This document shows, piece by piece, positions 1 through 8,723 of a stretch of DNA of 64,000 nt (positions are counted from its first letter, which is position 1; every line of letters begins with the position of its first letter). A program made the position numbers and the translations under genes. This DNA is from Polyangiaceae bacterium UTPRO1 (GTDB taxonomy: Bacteria > Desulfobacterota > Binatia > UTPRO1), in the NCBI GenBank assembly GCA_002050235.1, contig MWST01000004.1:57819-121818 (forward strand). The letters run 5' to 3'. Below the pieces are notes generated by a model that saw only the letters and a program-made list of their open reading frames with translations, was not told the origin of the DNA and did not search any database.

Positions 1-333
1 CTCGTCGTCCGCGAGCGCGACGCCTTCGGCGTCGACCACGCCTGCGCGGGCGCCTGGCTCGGGTCGTCGTGGCGGCTGCCGGAGGCTATCGTCGATGCGT
101 GCCGCGAGCACCACGACGAGGTCGGCGCCGGCGCTCCGTGCAGCATCCCCGTCATCGTCAATCTCGCCAACCGACTGGTGCATTGGACCGACGTGGAGCA
201 GGGCGAGCTCGCACCCGAGGCGGCAGCGGTGCTCGACGGCTGCGGCGGATTATCGTTCGCCGCCGCCGTCGAGATCGCGGCGCAGCTCCAGGGGCAGAAG
301 GACGATCTGCGCGTCTTCTACGGAGCGGACTGA
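1..333 (+). CDS. HDOD domain protein, C-terminal part (5' end outside window)
   Basis: The reading frame is open from base 1 to a TGA at 331-333 and gives 110 residues. The fragment contains the end of an HDOD-type domain: a G-V-D-H-A segment, then a W-x-L-P-E-x-I-V-D-A block followed by an E-H-H-D motif, the usual pattern of the HD-related output domain. HDOD proteins are signalling proteins, often linked to chemotaxis, motility or two-component systems. The stop lies 2 bases before the ATG of the next kinase gene, so the two are almost certainly co-transcribed. The N-terminal part, which would show any receiver or other input domain, is missing. Confidence 0.8.
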   Translation, partial: LVVRERDAFGVDHACAGAWLGSSWRLPEAIVDACREHHDEVGAGAPCSIPVIVNLANRLVHWTDVEQGELAPEAAAVLDGCGGLSFAAAVEIAAQLQGQKDDLRVFYGAD

Positions 334-335
334 CC

Positions 336-1751
336 ATGGTTCAGGCTCATCGCCAAGCGCTCGGCGACGCGCAGGAGCAGTACGACACCCTGGTCACCCA
401 TCTGTCGCTGATTCGCGACCTCACGCGCTTCGGGCACCAGGCGTCGACCTTCGCGGAGCTGGCGTCGGAGCTGGCGCGCGCCCTCGTGCTCGGGCTCGGC
501 TACGAGCGGGTCACGGTGGTCGGTATCCGACCCGAGGAGGCGCCGACGGTCGTCGCCAGCTTCAGCCAGAGCGAGCGCTTCGACGAGGCTGCGGAGGCGA
601 CCCCCGCAGCCGTGCTGACGCTCGCGACCGACGTGGTCCGGGCGCGGGCGCTCCTGCGCTGGGGCGGCGACGGCGTCGGCGCGCGGCAGCCGCTGCCGCC
701 GGGGCTCGGCGGCTCGGCGGTGGGCTTTCCGCTCGTGATCGGCGACGAGTGCGCGGGCGCAGTCGTGTGCCTGCAGCTCGTGCCGGTATGCTGGGATCTG
801 GTGAGCCAGCGCGCCCTCGAGCTCGTGGGCGACATCATCGCCCAGGTCATGACGCTCGCCCAGACGCGGCTTTCGATGAGCGCCATCCAGGCCGGGCTCG
901 AGGCGGAGCTCGGCTCGACCCGGAGCCGGGTCGAGCGCCAGGAGGAGACGCTGCGCGCGCAGTCCGAGCGGATCGGCGACCTCGCGACCTCGCTCATCCG
1001 CTCCAATCGCGCCAAGAACACTTTCTTGGCGCTCATGTCCCACGAGCTGCGGACGCCGCTCGCGGTCATCCTGGGCTTCGGAGGACTCCTCCGTGAGGAG
1101 GCCGTCGGGCCGATCAACCAGCAGCAGGGCGAGTACCTGGACCGGATCATGTCGAACGGCCGGCACCTGCACCAGCTCGTCGAGGACATGCTCTTCTTCG
1201 TCGATGCCGAGACCGTGCGCATCGTGCCGACGCGCGCCACCGTCGACCTGGCGGCGATCGTTCACGAGATCGCCGCGGCGATGCCGCGGTACGGCGCTCC
1301 CGATGCGCCCGCCTTCGTCGTCGACATTGCACCCGATGCTGCGACCGTGGAGAGCGACGCGCTCCTGCTCCGCCGCGTCCTCTTCCACGTCGTCGGCAAC
1401 GCCTTCAAGTTCACCGAGCGCGGCGAGATCCGGGTCGAGGCGAGGTGCGCTCCCGGCGGCCGCGGCTGCCGCATCCGCGTCGTCGACACCGGGATCGGGA
1501 TCGCACCGGCCCAACTCGGACGCATCTTCGAGCTCTTCCGGCAGGGCGACGACAGCCATACGCGCAAGCACGAGGGCGTCGGCCTCGGCTTGAGCCTGGT
1601 GCGGGCCTGTCTGGCGTTGCTGAGCGGCGAGTGCCGCGTGACGCCGGGGACGGCCGGAGGCACCGTCGTCGAGCTCGTGATCCCGGATCTGCCGGCACGG
1701 ACGGCTGCCGCCCCGCTCCGGGAGCTTCGCGCCCGAGCGCTGCCGGCGTGA
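336..1751 (+). CDS. Cytosolic sensor histidine kinase with N-terminal GAF-like region
   Basis: This 471-residue protein has no membrane segment. Residues about 25-185 look like a GAF-type sensor, followed by a short coiled coil. The dimerisation box S-H-E-L-R-T-P-L places the phosphorylated His at residue 236. The ATPase domain shows an N box (residues about 350-365), the G1 box D-T-G-I-G-I-A and a G2 box G-V-G-L-G-L-S near the C-terminus, so it should be catalytically competent. I chose the ATG at 336 because it follows the HDOD stop by 2 bases; a longer upstream extension of the frame would overlap the HDOD gene completely. No response regulator lies next to it; the HDOD partner may carry the receiver upstream of the window. 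Confidence 0.9.
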   Translation: MVQAHRQALGDAQEQYDTLVTHLSLIRDLTRFGHQASTFAELASELARALVLGLGYERVTVVGIRPEEAPTVVASFSQSERFDEAAEATPAAVLTLATDVVRARALLRWGGDGVGARQPLPPGLGGSAVGFPLVIGDECAGAVVCLQLVPVCWDLVSQRALELVGDIIAQVMTLAQTRLSMSAIQAGLEAELGSTRSRVERQEETLRAQSERIGDLATSLIRSNRAKNTFLALMSHELRTPLAVILGFGGLLREEAVGPINQQQGEYLDRIMSNGRHLHQLVEDMLFFVDAETVRIVPTRATVDLAAIVHEIAAAMPRYGAPDAPAFVVDIAPDAATVESDALLLRRVLFHVVGNAFKFTERGEIRVEARCAPGGRGCRIRVVDTGIGIAPAQLGRIFELFRQGDDSHTRKHEGVGLGLSLVRACLALLSGECRVTPGTAGGTVVELVIPDLPARTAAAPLRELRARALPA

Positions 1752-1769
1752 GCTAGAGGCTGCGGGCGA

Positions 1770-3182
1770 TCAGATCTGCCGTCGCTTCTCCACGCCGCGC
1801 GCCGTTCGCATCGCCACGATCAGCGCGACGAGCATGACGGCGTCGACCACTGCGATTCCGCGGGCGGGCGGCATGCCGGCGAACGGCGCCGCGACGATGG
1901 CGCCGCCGATCCCGGTCGCCAGCGCCGCCCCTAGCACCTGGGCGAGCTGCAGGGCCACCGAGGCGGCGCCCTCGCGGCCGACCGGCGCCGACTCGAGGAT
2001 CACGGCGGCGCAGGTCGTGAAGGCGAGGCCCATGCCGAGCCCGGCCACGGCCCAAGCGCCGACGGCGGTCCACGCCGGGACGCCGGGCACGAAGAGCGCC
2101 GCCACGCCGGCGAGGCCGGCGCCGAGGATGCCGAGGCCGCCGACTATGACCCGCGCCCGCGGCACGCTCCCGGCAAGCCGTACCTGGAGCCATGCGCCCA
2201 CGGACCAGGTGAGGGCGGCGGCGGTGAGCGTCATGCCGTTCAGTGCCATACCGGCGCCGCGCACGTCGACGATCGCGAGCGGGACGAACGCCTCGGTGCC
2301 GAAGAAGGCGAAGTTCACGAGCGCCATGGTAGCGACTGCAGCCGGAAGTCCGGGGCGGGCGGTGAGAGTACCGGGCGGCAACAGGCGGCGTAGCGCGGTG
2401 ATGGCAGTGAACCCGCCGATCGCTACGAGGACGCCGCCGGTGACGAAGGCGCCGGCGGCGGGGATGCTGCCGTACAGCGCGCCGTGTCCGCCGAGGCCCG
2501 CGAGCGCGATGGTCGAGCCGAGCGCCAGCCGCAGCGCCGTGCGAGTGCGCCCCGGACCGTCGCCGTCCAGGCGCCGGGGCTCTTCACCGCGGCGGGTGCG
2601 GAGCACCGGCACGACCAGGGCCGCCGCGAGCGCGGGGAGCGGCGCCAGACCGAGGAAGACCCAACGCCACCCCGAGTGCTCGGCGACGATACTTGCGAGC
2701 CCGGGACCGGCGAGACCGGGCACGACCCACGCGCTCGAGAGCGCCGCCAGGATCCGCGGCCGCAACGCCGCCGAATAGGCGCGCGCGATCGATGCGTAGG
2801 CCACCGCCGAGAGCAGTCCGCTGCCGAAGCCCTGGGACGTCCGACCGGCGACGATCACCGGCATCGACGGCGCGAAGCCGCTGACCACGAGGCCGCCGGC
2901 GAACAAGATCGTACCGGCGACGAACGGCCGGCCCGGCCCGGCGCGGTCGGTCGCGCCGCCGCCGACGGTGATGCCGATCAGGTTCGCGAGCATGAAGGCG
3001 CTGAAGGTCCAGCCGTACCAGGCGAGTCCTCCGAGCTCGGCGGTAGTGATCGGCAGGATGGTTGCGACTGCGAGCGCCTCGAAGGCGGTGACGACGACCA
3101 CGAGTGTGAGCCCGAGCGTGAGGCGCCCGAGCGGCGGGCTCCAGATAGAAGCAGGATCCCGTACGACCGCTCGTTCCGTCAT
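1770..3182 (-). CDS. MFS transporter, drug exporter type
   Basis: The 470-residue protein is very hydrophobic, with about 12-14 predicted membrane helices. Between helices 2 and 3 it has a G-x-x-x-D-R-x-G-P/R-R-P loop (around residues 75-87) typical of the major facilitator superfamily. The G-R-T-S-Q-G-F-G-S-G-L segment (around residue 115) resembles the helix-4 region of drug/proton antiporters of the DHA2 or related type, and an A-x-x-x-W-V-V-P-G-x-x-G-P segment in helix 5 matches antiporter motif C. It should sit in the inner membrane and export a small hydrophobic compound; the substrate cannot be read from the sequence. It is convergent with the upstream kinase gene, separated by 18 bases. 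Confidence 0.85.
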   Translation of the reverse strand: MTERAVVRDPASIWSPPLGRLTLGLTLVVVVTAFEALAVATILPITTAELGGLAWYGWTFSAFMLANLIGITVGGGATDRAGPGRPFVAGTILFAGGLVVSGFAPSMPVIVAGRTSQGFGSGLLSAVAYASIARAYSAALRPRILAALSSAWVVPGLAGPGLASIVAEHSGWRWVFLGLAPLPALAAALVVPVLRTRRGEEPRRLDGDGPGRTRTALRLALGSTIALAGLGGHGALYGSIPAAGAFVTGGVLVAIGGFTAITALRRLLPPGTLTARPGLPAAVATMALVNFAFFGTEAFVPLAIVDVRGAGMALNGMTLTAAALTWSVGAWLQVRLAGSVPRARVIVGGLGILGAGLAGVAALFVPGVPAWTAVGAWAVAGLGMGLAFTTCAAVILESAPVGREGAASVALQLAQVLGAALATGIGGAIVAAPFAGMPPARGIAVVDAVMLVALIVAMRTARGVEKRRQI

Positions 3183-3273
3183 CGAATGCCGCGTGCCGCC
3201 ACGGCGTGGTGCCGGCGAGTGCGGCCAGCCGGCGGCTCGAATCGGACGACGACCGCGCGCACGCGGTCCGCTG

Positions 3274-3624
3274 TCAGACGACGGCTTTCAGATGCCGGCG
3301 CGGAGTTACGGGGGCCGGTGGCTGGATCGTCTGCGCCGCCGGAAACGCGCCGCCGTGGAGCGCGCGGAATTCTTCGATCAGCGCGGCCTGTGCGTCTTCG
3401 GGTTCGTCGAGAGGAGCCACCCGGAAATAGAGCTGGCCGCCGCGCAGGTGCGCGTTCGGCGGGGCGTTCAGGTGCGCCGCCAGTGCTTCGCCGAGGTGCC
3501 CGGCGGCACCGATGAAGACGACGGTTCGGACCAGGGTAGCGAGCTCGTAGACGCCGGGACAGGTCGGTGCTTCCCCGATCAGCGCCGGAGTCAGCGGCTT
3601 CCAGACCGAGAAGTTGATCGCCAT
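3274..3624 (-). CDS. Small GIY-YIG-like protein
   Basis: The 116-residue protein has P-G-V-Y-E-L followed after eight residues by V-V-F-I-G-A-A, which matches the first half of a GIY-YIG fold (as in the UvrC N-terminus), with F-I-G in place of Y-I-G. A later H-L segment and a C-terminal E-E-F part fit the same small domain. The nuclease Arg/Glu residues are not convincingly present, so it may be a non-catalytic relative. The start ATG at 3622-3624 has a GAGGG upstream; an upstream extension of the frame is possible but its codons look like spacer. It lies downstream of the VOC and epimerase genes on the same strand. Confidence 0.6.
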   Translation of the reverse strand: MAINFSVWKPLTPALIGEAPTCPGVYELATLVRTVVFIGAAGHLGEALAAHLNAPPNAHLRGGQLYFRVAPLDEPEDAQAALIEEFRALHGGAFPAAQTIQPPAPVTPRRHLKAVV

Positions 3625-3644
3625 GCTCTGAGCCCTCGCGACGA

Positions 3645-3686
3645 TCAGCAACCCACGTGCCACGGCGCGTGCCGGTGAACTTCCAC
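3645..3686 (-). CDS. Possible 13-codon leader peptide
   Basis: A strong Shine-Dalgarno sequence (AAAGGAGGA, complement of 3692-3700) sits at normal spacing before a GTG at 3684-3686. It does not fit the start of the GIY-YIG-like gene, which is 62 bases further on and in another frame. The GTG opens a 13-residue frame with three His, one Trp and one Cys and a TGA at 3645-3647, 20 bases before the next start codon. It may be a leader peptide coupling translation to the downstream gene, or the site may be a fossil of a lost start. No homologue is known to me. Confidence 0.25.
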   Translation of the reverse strand: MEVHRHAPWHVGC

Positions 3687-3763
3687 GTGCTTCCTCCTTT
3701 GAACTGGCGCCGGCGAGAATTAGAGCGCCACATTTCCGACGCCGGGATCGTCCCGCGCCGTCG

Positions 3764-4141
3764 TTACGCCGCTCGTTCCTCGACCATGGTGAGGCGCACG
3801 CCATGCGCGGCTCCCGGATCGACCGCGAGCGCGCGGGCGCCGCCTTTGGCCTCGACGGTGAAACCGATGCCGGCCTTGCGGAGCGCTGCTTCCGCCTCCG
3901 AGAGACTGCGGACTTCCAGGCAGACCTCGGCCATCCCTTCGCCGCTGCGCGCAAGGACGGCCGCGAGCGGCGTTCCCGGCGCCGGCGAGACGAAGGCGAG
4001 GCGTGCGTCGCCGATCGCCAGCGCCGGTGCGCCGACGACCGGAGGCGACGGGGGGAGCTCGAAGTGGTCGCGGAACGTCGCCGCCGCGCCTTCGGCGTCC
4101 GGCGTCACGACGACGACGTGGTCGATCCTGCGTGCTTCCAT
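3764..4141 (-). CDS. VOC (glyoxalase/bleomycin-resistance fold) protein
   Basis: This 125-residue protein has a single vicinal-oxygen-chelate domain: I-D-H-V-V-V at residues 6-11 begins the first beta-alpha-beta unit, and A-E-V-C-L-E-V (71-77) begins the second. Its ATG overlaps the stop of the epimerase gene by one base (TGATG), so the two are translationally coupled. VOC proteins are metal-dependent epimerases, lyases or dioxygenases. Here the position after an acyl-CoA epimerase suggests work on acyl-CoA intermediates, but the metal ligands are less clear than in the neighbour (the second half has E-V-C where a His would be expected). It could be a diverged partner of the epimerase; the substrate is unknown. 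Confidence 0.7.
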   Translation of the reverse strand: MEARRIDHVVVVTPDAEGAAATFRDHFELPPSPPVVGAPALAIGDARLAFVSPAPGTPLAAVLARSGEGMAEVCLEVRSLSEAEAALRKAGIGFTVEAKGGARALAVDPGAAHGVRLTMVEERAA

Positions 4142-4551
4142 CAGTGATGTTCCTCGATCGGCTGGGCGTACTCGATCAGCACGCCCCGGGTCGCTGTCGG
4201 GTGCAGGAAGCAGATCATCCCGGCGAGTCCTAGGCGTGGCTTGTCGTCGATCACGCGGATGCCCTTGGCCTTGGCAGCCGCCAGCTCGGCGGCGACGTCG
4301 TCGGTCTCGAAACATAGGTGGTGCAGGCCCTCGCCGCGCTTGGCGAGGAACTTGCCGATGCCGCTGCGGTCGGAGAGCGGCTGCAATAGCTCGATCTCGC
4401 TCGCGCCGACCTTCAGGAGTGCGGCGGTCACGTCCTGGTCGCGCACCGTCTTCACGACCTGCACCGGTAGTCCGAGCACGTCGCGCCAGAAGCCGTAGGC
4501 CTGCTCGAGGTCGCGTACGACCACTCCGATGTGATGGATCTTCGAGAGCAC
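4141..4551 (-). CDS. mce: Methylmalonyl-CoA/ethylmalonyl-CoA epimerase
   Basis: The 136-residue protein matches acyl-CoA epimerases of the VOC superfamily throughout. It interconverts (2R)- and (2S)-methylmalonyl-CoA, and in the ethylmalonyl-CoA pathway also ethylmalonyl-CoA epimers, before the B12-dependent mutases. Likely metal ligands are His7 (I-H-H-I-G), His78 (L-H-H-L-C-F) and Glu127 (L-I-E-Y), with a fourth near residues 54-57. The start is a GTG at 4549-4551 with AGGAGAGGA directly upstream; this site lies in the 8-base gap after the hydroxyacyl-CoA dehydrogenase stop. Neighbours ccr, mcd and hbd argue for the assimilation pathway rather than propionate breakdown alone. Confidence 0.9.
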   Translation of the reverse strand: MLSKIHHIGVVVRDLEQAYGFWRDVLGLPVQVVKTVRDQDVTAALLKVGASEIELLQPLSDRSGIGKFLAKRGEGLHHLCFETDDVAAELAAAKAKGIRVIDDKPRLGLAGMICFLHPTATRGVLIEYAQPIEEHH

Positions 4552-4559
4552 TCCTCTCC

Positions 4560-5456
4560 TTACGCGACGCTCGCGACCAGGAAGTCGTTCGCGGTCGGCG
4601 GCGTCGTCGAGTAGTCGTAGAAGCCCTTGCCGCTCTTGCGGCCGAGCCAGCCGGCGAGCACCAGGCGCTTCAGGAGAGGGGGAGGGGTCAGGCGCGGCTC
4701 GTGGTACTCGTCGAAGAGGTTGTTCGCCATGTGGAAGACGATGTCGAGGCCGATGAAGTCGGCGAGCGCCAGCGGGCCCATGGGGTGATTGGCGCCGAGC
4801 TGCATCGCCGAGTCGATGGCGGCGATGGAGGCGAGGCCTTCCTGGGCGGTGCGGATGGCATCGACCATGTAGGGCGTGAGCAGGCGGTTCACGACGAAGC
4901 CGGTGAAGTCGCGGATGGTGACGCCGGTCTTCTTCACCTTGGCGGTGAAGTCCTGGGCGGCCCGCAGCACCTCGGGATCGGTGCGCAGAGTCGGTACGAT
5001 CTCGACGAGCTTCATGATCGGAGCCGGGTTGAAGAAGTGGAGTCCGATCACCCGGGTCGGACGCCTGGTCGCTTCCGCGAGCGCCGTGATCGAGAGGGTC
5101 GAGGTGTTGGAGGCGAAGATCCCGCTCTCCTTGACGACGTCTTCCAGGCGTCCGAAGAGGCGGCGCTTCTCGTCGAGGTCCTCGATCACCGACTCGATGA
5201 CGAGATCGCACTCGGCGAGATCGTGGATCTTGTTGGTGCAGGTGAGGCGGCCGAGCGTGGCGTCGAGCTCTTCCTGGGTGAGGCGCTGCTTCTCGACCTC
5301 GCGCTGCAAGGCTTTGGCGATCTTCTGCTTGCCGGCCTCGACGGGTCCTTCGGTCATCTTCACCAGGATGGTATCGATGCCGGCGCGCGCGCTCACTTGC
5401 GCCATACCGGTGCCCATCTGGCCGCTCCCGATCACGGCCACGCGACGAATCTCCAT
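4560..5456 (-). CDS. hbd: 3-hydroxybutyryl-CoA dehydrogenase
   Basis: This 298-residue protein is a typical NAD(P)-dependent 3-hydroxyacyl-CoA dehydrogenase. The nucleotide-binding G-S-G-Q-M-G-T-G is at residues 10-17, the catalytic His140 lies in G-L-H-F-F-N-P, and the C-terminal domain carries the H-P-M-G-P-L-x-L-x-D-F-I-G-L-D signature. It interconverts acetoacetyl-CoA and 3-hydroxybutyryl-CoA, which supplies crotonyl-CoA for the carboxylase/reductase encoded nearby. GGGGAG lies upstream of the ATG. It is the first gene of a minus-strand run (hbd, mce, VOC) and is divergent from mcd across a 225-base region that probably holds promoters for both. Confidence 0.93.
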   Translation of the reverse strand: MEIRRVAVIGSGQMGTGMAQVSARAGIDTILVKMTEGPVEAGKQKIAKALQREVEKQRLTQEELDATLGRLTCTNKIHDLAECDLVIESVIEDLDEKRRLFGRLEDVVKESGIFASNTSTLSITALAEATRRPTRVIGLHFFNPAPIMKLVEIVPTLRTDPEVLRAAQDFTAKVKKTGVTIRDFTGFVVNRLLTPYMVDAIRTAQEGLASIAAIDSAMQLGANHPMGPLALADFIGLDIVFHMANNLFDEYHEPRLTPPPLLKRLVLAGWLGRKSGKGFYDYSTTPPTANDFLVASVA

Positions 5457-5681
5457 GTGGATCGCTCCCCTTCGAAATTGAATGCTGGTGCCGCGGCAGC
5501 AGAAAAAGCGGCGCGACTGTACGTGCCGGTGGCGCGATCGTCAACGACGCGGGTGCGGTGCCGGTAGGGGCCGGCGGCGGGAAGGGAGACCAGGGCGCAT
5601 CGAGTTGCGAAACCGGGGGGCGCTGAGTAAAGGAAGCGCCCGCGTCCCCACCGTGAAGCCGATGCGAGAGGAGACTTCCTG

Positions 5682-7325
5682 ATGAGCAGCCAGTCGGCGA
5701 GCAGCGGCGAAGCTACTGCTATACTGCTCGCGGCTCTCGATCGCACCCTCGAGACCGTCGTTACCAAGGGTGCGGCACTTACGCGCCAGGGTAAGGACAT
5801 CGACGCCCATCAACCCCAGGCGGAGCGCATAGCCTACTTCGCGACCGAAGTGCGGGCGGCCAGATGCCTCGCGGCGTACGCGGCCGGGGAGGGCCGCGGC
5901 GAGCCGCACGTCGACGACATGGCGCTCGCCTTCGCGGCCGAGATCGCGAGCCGGGCCGCAGCGCAGCTCGACGCCCACGCCGACGATCTCGGCATGTCCC
6001 CCGGCTGCATCGACGACACGCTCGCCACGCCTGCGGTGCGCGCCGCGATCCGCGCCGGCATGGCGGACGGCCGGCTCATGGCGATCGGCCGCCGCCAGTT
6101 GGAGGTCCGGGGCGTCAACAACAGCCCGATCGAGGAGCTCGCGGCCATGACCCGCGACGCCGTCCGCCAGTTCGCGAGCACCGAGGTCGCGCCGCTCGCC
6201 GAGCACATCCACCGCCACGACGACCTCGTTCCCGACGCGCTCATCGCCAAGATGGCCGAGCTCGGCTACTTCGGCATGGCCGTGCCCGAGGCGTACGGCG
6301 GCGGCGGCATGGGAAACCTCGCCATGATCATCACCACCGAGGAGCTCTCGGCGGTGTCGCTGGCGGCGGCGGGGAGCCTGATCACGCGCCCCGAGATCCT
6401 CACCAAGGCGCTGGTGAAGGGCGGCACCGAGCGCCAGAAGTCGCACTGGCTGCCGCCGATCGCCGCCGGGAAGCTCATGGTCGGAGTTTCGGTCACCGAG
6501 CCCGACACCGGCTCGGACGTGGCGTCGATCAGCTGCCGCGCCGAGGCCGCCGTCCGTGACCGGGCGCAGGGTTTCGTCATCAATGGCGCCAAGGCGTGGT
6601 GCACCTTCGCCGGACGCGCCGACGTGCTGGCGCTTCTCGCCCGCACCGATCCCGACCCCAAGCTCGGAGCCCGCGGCCTCTCGCTCTTCATCGTTCCCAA
6701 GGACACGTTTCCTGGACATGCGTTCGAGATGCGCCAACCGGGCGGCGGGACGCTCGCCGGCAAGGCGGACGCCACTCCCGGCTATCGCGGCATGCATTCG
6801 TTCACGCTGATGTTCGACAACTTCTTCGTCCCGGCCGAGAACCTGGTCGGCGAGGAGGGCGGAGTCGGCAAGGGCTTCTACCTGCAGATGGCGGGTTTCG
6901 CGGCCGGACGGCTCCAGACCGGCGGCCGCGCCACCGGCCTGGCGCAGGCGGCGCTCCTGCGCACCTGCGAGTACGCCAACGATCGCAAGCAGTTCGGAAG
7001 GCCGATCGGCCAGTACGGACTGACGCAGTACAAGCTCGGCCGCATGGCGACGCACATCGCGGCGGCGCGCCAGCTAACCTACGCGGCGGCGCGGGCGATG
7101 GATGCCGACGAGACGGTCGCTCTCGAACCGGCGATGGCGAAGCTCTTTGCGTCGGACGTCGCGGTGTGGACGACGCAAGAGGGTCAGCAGCTGCACGGCG
7201 GCTGGGGCTACGCGGAGGAGTTCGCGATCTCGCGCTACGTGGTCGATGCGACCGTGCTGCCGATCTTCGAGGGCGTGAAGCCGATCCTCGAGCTGAAAGT
7301 CATCGCCCGGAATCTGCTCGGATGA
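5682..7325 (+). CDS. mcd: Methylsuccinyl-CoA dehydrogenase-like acyl-CoA dehydrogenase
   Basis: At 547 residues the protein is about 160 residues longer than ordinary acyl-CoA dehydrogenases. The extra part is an alpha-helical N-terminal domain, as in (2S)-methylsuccinyl-CoA dehydrogenase, the mesaconyl-CoA-forming enzyme of the ethylmalonyl-CoA pathway. The FAD/substrate core follows: V-T-E-P-D-T-G-S-D (around residue 272), the Q-x-x-G-G-x-G helix (residues about 505-512, Q-L-H-G-G-W-G) and a Glu in I-F-E-G near residue 531 at the expected catalytic-base position. AGAGGAGA precedes the ATG. The ccr gene lies immediately downstream in convergent orientation. The length, the core and the context together support mcd over a generic fatty-acid dehydrogenase. 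Confidence 0.82.
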   Translation: MSSQSASSGEATAILLAALDRTLETVVTKGAALTRQGKDIDAHQPQAERIAYFATEVRAARCLAAYAAGEGRGEPHVDDMALAFAAEIASRAAAQLDAHADDLGMSPGCIDDTLATPAVRAAIRAGMADGRLMAIGRRQLEVRGVNNSPIEELAAMTRDAVRQFASTEVAPLAEHIHRHDDLVPDALIAKMAELGYFGMAVPEAYGGGGMGNLAMIITTEELSAVSLAAAGSLITRPEILTKALVKGGTERQKSHWLPPIAAGKLMVGVSVTEPDTGSDVASISCRAEAAVRDRAQGFVINGAKAWCTFAGRADVLALLARTDPDPKLGARGLSLFIVPKDTFPGHAFEMRQPGGGTLAGKADATPGYRGMHSFTLMFDNFFVPAENLVGEEGGVGKGFYLQMAGFAAGRLQTGGRATGLAQAALLRTCEYANDRKQFGRPIGQYGLTQYKLGRMATHIAAARQLTYAAARAMDADETVALEPAMAKLFASDVAVWTTQEGQQLHGGWGYAEEFAISRYVVDATVLPIFEGVKPILELKVIARNLLG

Positions 7326-7355
7326 TGGCACCCGGGCCCGGCGCACCGCCGACGC

Positions 7356-8609
7356 TCAGCGCGGCAGGTCCTTCATGCCCTTCTTCGGCGCTCCCACCAG
7401 GCACGCCATGTTTCCCGCCGGGTGCTTGTTCTCGTACATGAGCTGGTGGGCATGCGGGATGCGGTCGAAGGTGAAGACCTCGCTCAAGCAGGGATCGACC
7501 TTGCCCGCGAGCACGAGGTCGTTCAGACCCTTCGCCTGATCGTCGTTCGCGAAGTGCGAACCCTGGAAGCGCTTCTGCCGCATCCATAGATAGCGGAGAT
7601 CGACGACGGCGTTGTAGCCGGTCGTGCCGGCGCAGATGACGACCATGCCGCCGGTATCGCAGACGAAGATGGATGTCGGCACGGTGTCCTCGCCGGGATG
7701 TTCGAAGACGATGCGCGGGCTGCGGCGCTCGCCGAGCACGTCCCAGAGCGCCTTGCCGAAGGCGCGGGCGCCCGCCGCCCACTTGTCGTAGGCGGCGGTG
7801 TCCTTCCAGTGGGGCAGCATGCCCCAGTGATCGAACTTCTTGCGATTGATGCAGCCCTTGGCGCCGAGCCGCTGGCAGAACTCGAACTTGTCCTCGCCGG
7901 ATACGACCGCGATCGGGATGCCGCCCTCGGCCTTGGCGATCTGGATCGCCATGCTGCCGAGGCCGCCGGAGCCGCCCCAGACGAGCACGACGTCGTCCTT
8001 GCGCACGGTGTGCGGCGGCCACGCCATCAGCATGCGATAGGCGGTGGCGCCGACGAGCATGTAGGCGGCGGCGGCCTCCCACGTGAGGTGCTTCGCTTTG
8101 GGCAGGCACTGGTGCGCCTGCACCTTGCTGAACTGGGCAAAGCTCCCCCAGTTGGTTTCGTAGCCCCAGATCTGGAAGCTCGGTGCGAACATGGGGTCGA
8201 TGCCGGCGCGCACGATCTTGTCGTTGCGATCCCAGGTGCCGCAGTGGATCACCACCTCGTCGCCGACCTGCAGATGCTTCACGTCGCTTCCGACCTTGTA
8301 GACGATGCCGGACGCGTCGCTGCCGCCGATGTGGAAGCCGGTAGTGTCGCCGCCCTTGGCGTGCACCTTGACGACGTCGATCGGGATCCCGAGGGCAGCC
8401 CAGACGTTGTTGTAGTTGACGCCCGCCGCCATGACGCAGACGAGCGCCTCGTCGGGTCCGATCTCCGGGACCGCCACCTTCTCCACCCGGAACGCCTTGG
8501 TAGGCTCGCCGAAGCGGTCGGGGCGAATGACCTGGGCATACATCTCGGCCGGCACGTGGCCGACGGGCGGAATCTGGCCGATCTCGTAGAGGTCGCGCTT
8601 TTCGCTCAT
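7356..8609 (-). CDS. ccr: Crotonyl-CoA carboxylase/reductase
   Basis: The 417-residue protein is a medium-chain dehydrogenase/reductase matching crotonyl-CoA carboxylase/reductase along its length. It reductively carboxylates crotonyl-CoA with NADPH and CO2 to ethylmalonyl-CoA, the key step of the ethylmalonyl-CoA pathway. The NADPH-binding G-G-S-G-G-L-G is at residues 212-218. The residues that hold CO2 in the Kitasatospora enzyme appear conserved: Asn67 in Y-N-N, Glu151 in Y-E-T-N (preceded by Tyr150 where that enzyme has Phe) and His352 in G-S-H-F-A-N. GGAG lies about 9 bases before the ATG. These residues separate it from simple crotonyl-CoA reductases. The gene is convergent with mcd. 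Confidence 0.93.
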   Translation of the reverse strand: MSEKRDLYEIGQIPPVGHVPAEMYAQVIRPDRFGEPTKAFRVEKVAVPEIGPDEALVCVMAAGVNYNNVWAALGIPIDVVKVHAKGGDTTGFHIGGSDASGIVYKVGSDVKHLQVGDEVVIHCGTWDRNDKIVRAGIDPMFAPSFQIWGYETNWGSFAQFSKVQAHQCLPKAKHLTWEAAAAYMLVGATAYRMLMAWPPHTVRKDDVVLVWGGSGGLGSMAIQIAKAEGGIPIAVVSGEDKFEFCQRLGAKGCINRKKFDHWGMLPHWKDTAAYDKWAAGARAFGKALWDVLGERRSPRIVFEHPGEDTVPTSIFVCDTGGMVVICAGTTGYNAVVDLRYLWMRQKRFQGSHFANDDQAKGLNDLVLAGKVDPCLSEVFTFDRIPHAHQLMYENKHPAGNMACLVGAPKKGMKDLPR

Positions 8610-8723
8610 CGCTGGCGTCTCCTGGAAGGAAGGTCGGCGGAACTTACTCGACGTTCCGGCGCCGTCGCAAGCGCGGCAGCCGAGCGGAATCGAGGCCGTG
8701 CGCTCGGCCCGGAGAAGCCGATC

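Noticed and set aside
5541..7055. 504-codon frame antisense to mcd
   Set aside because: No recognisable domain; the opposite strand encodes a complete acyl-CoA dehydrogenase.
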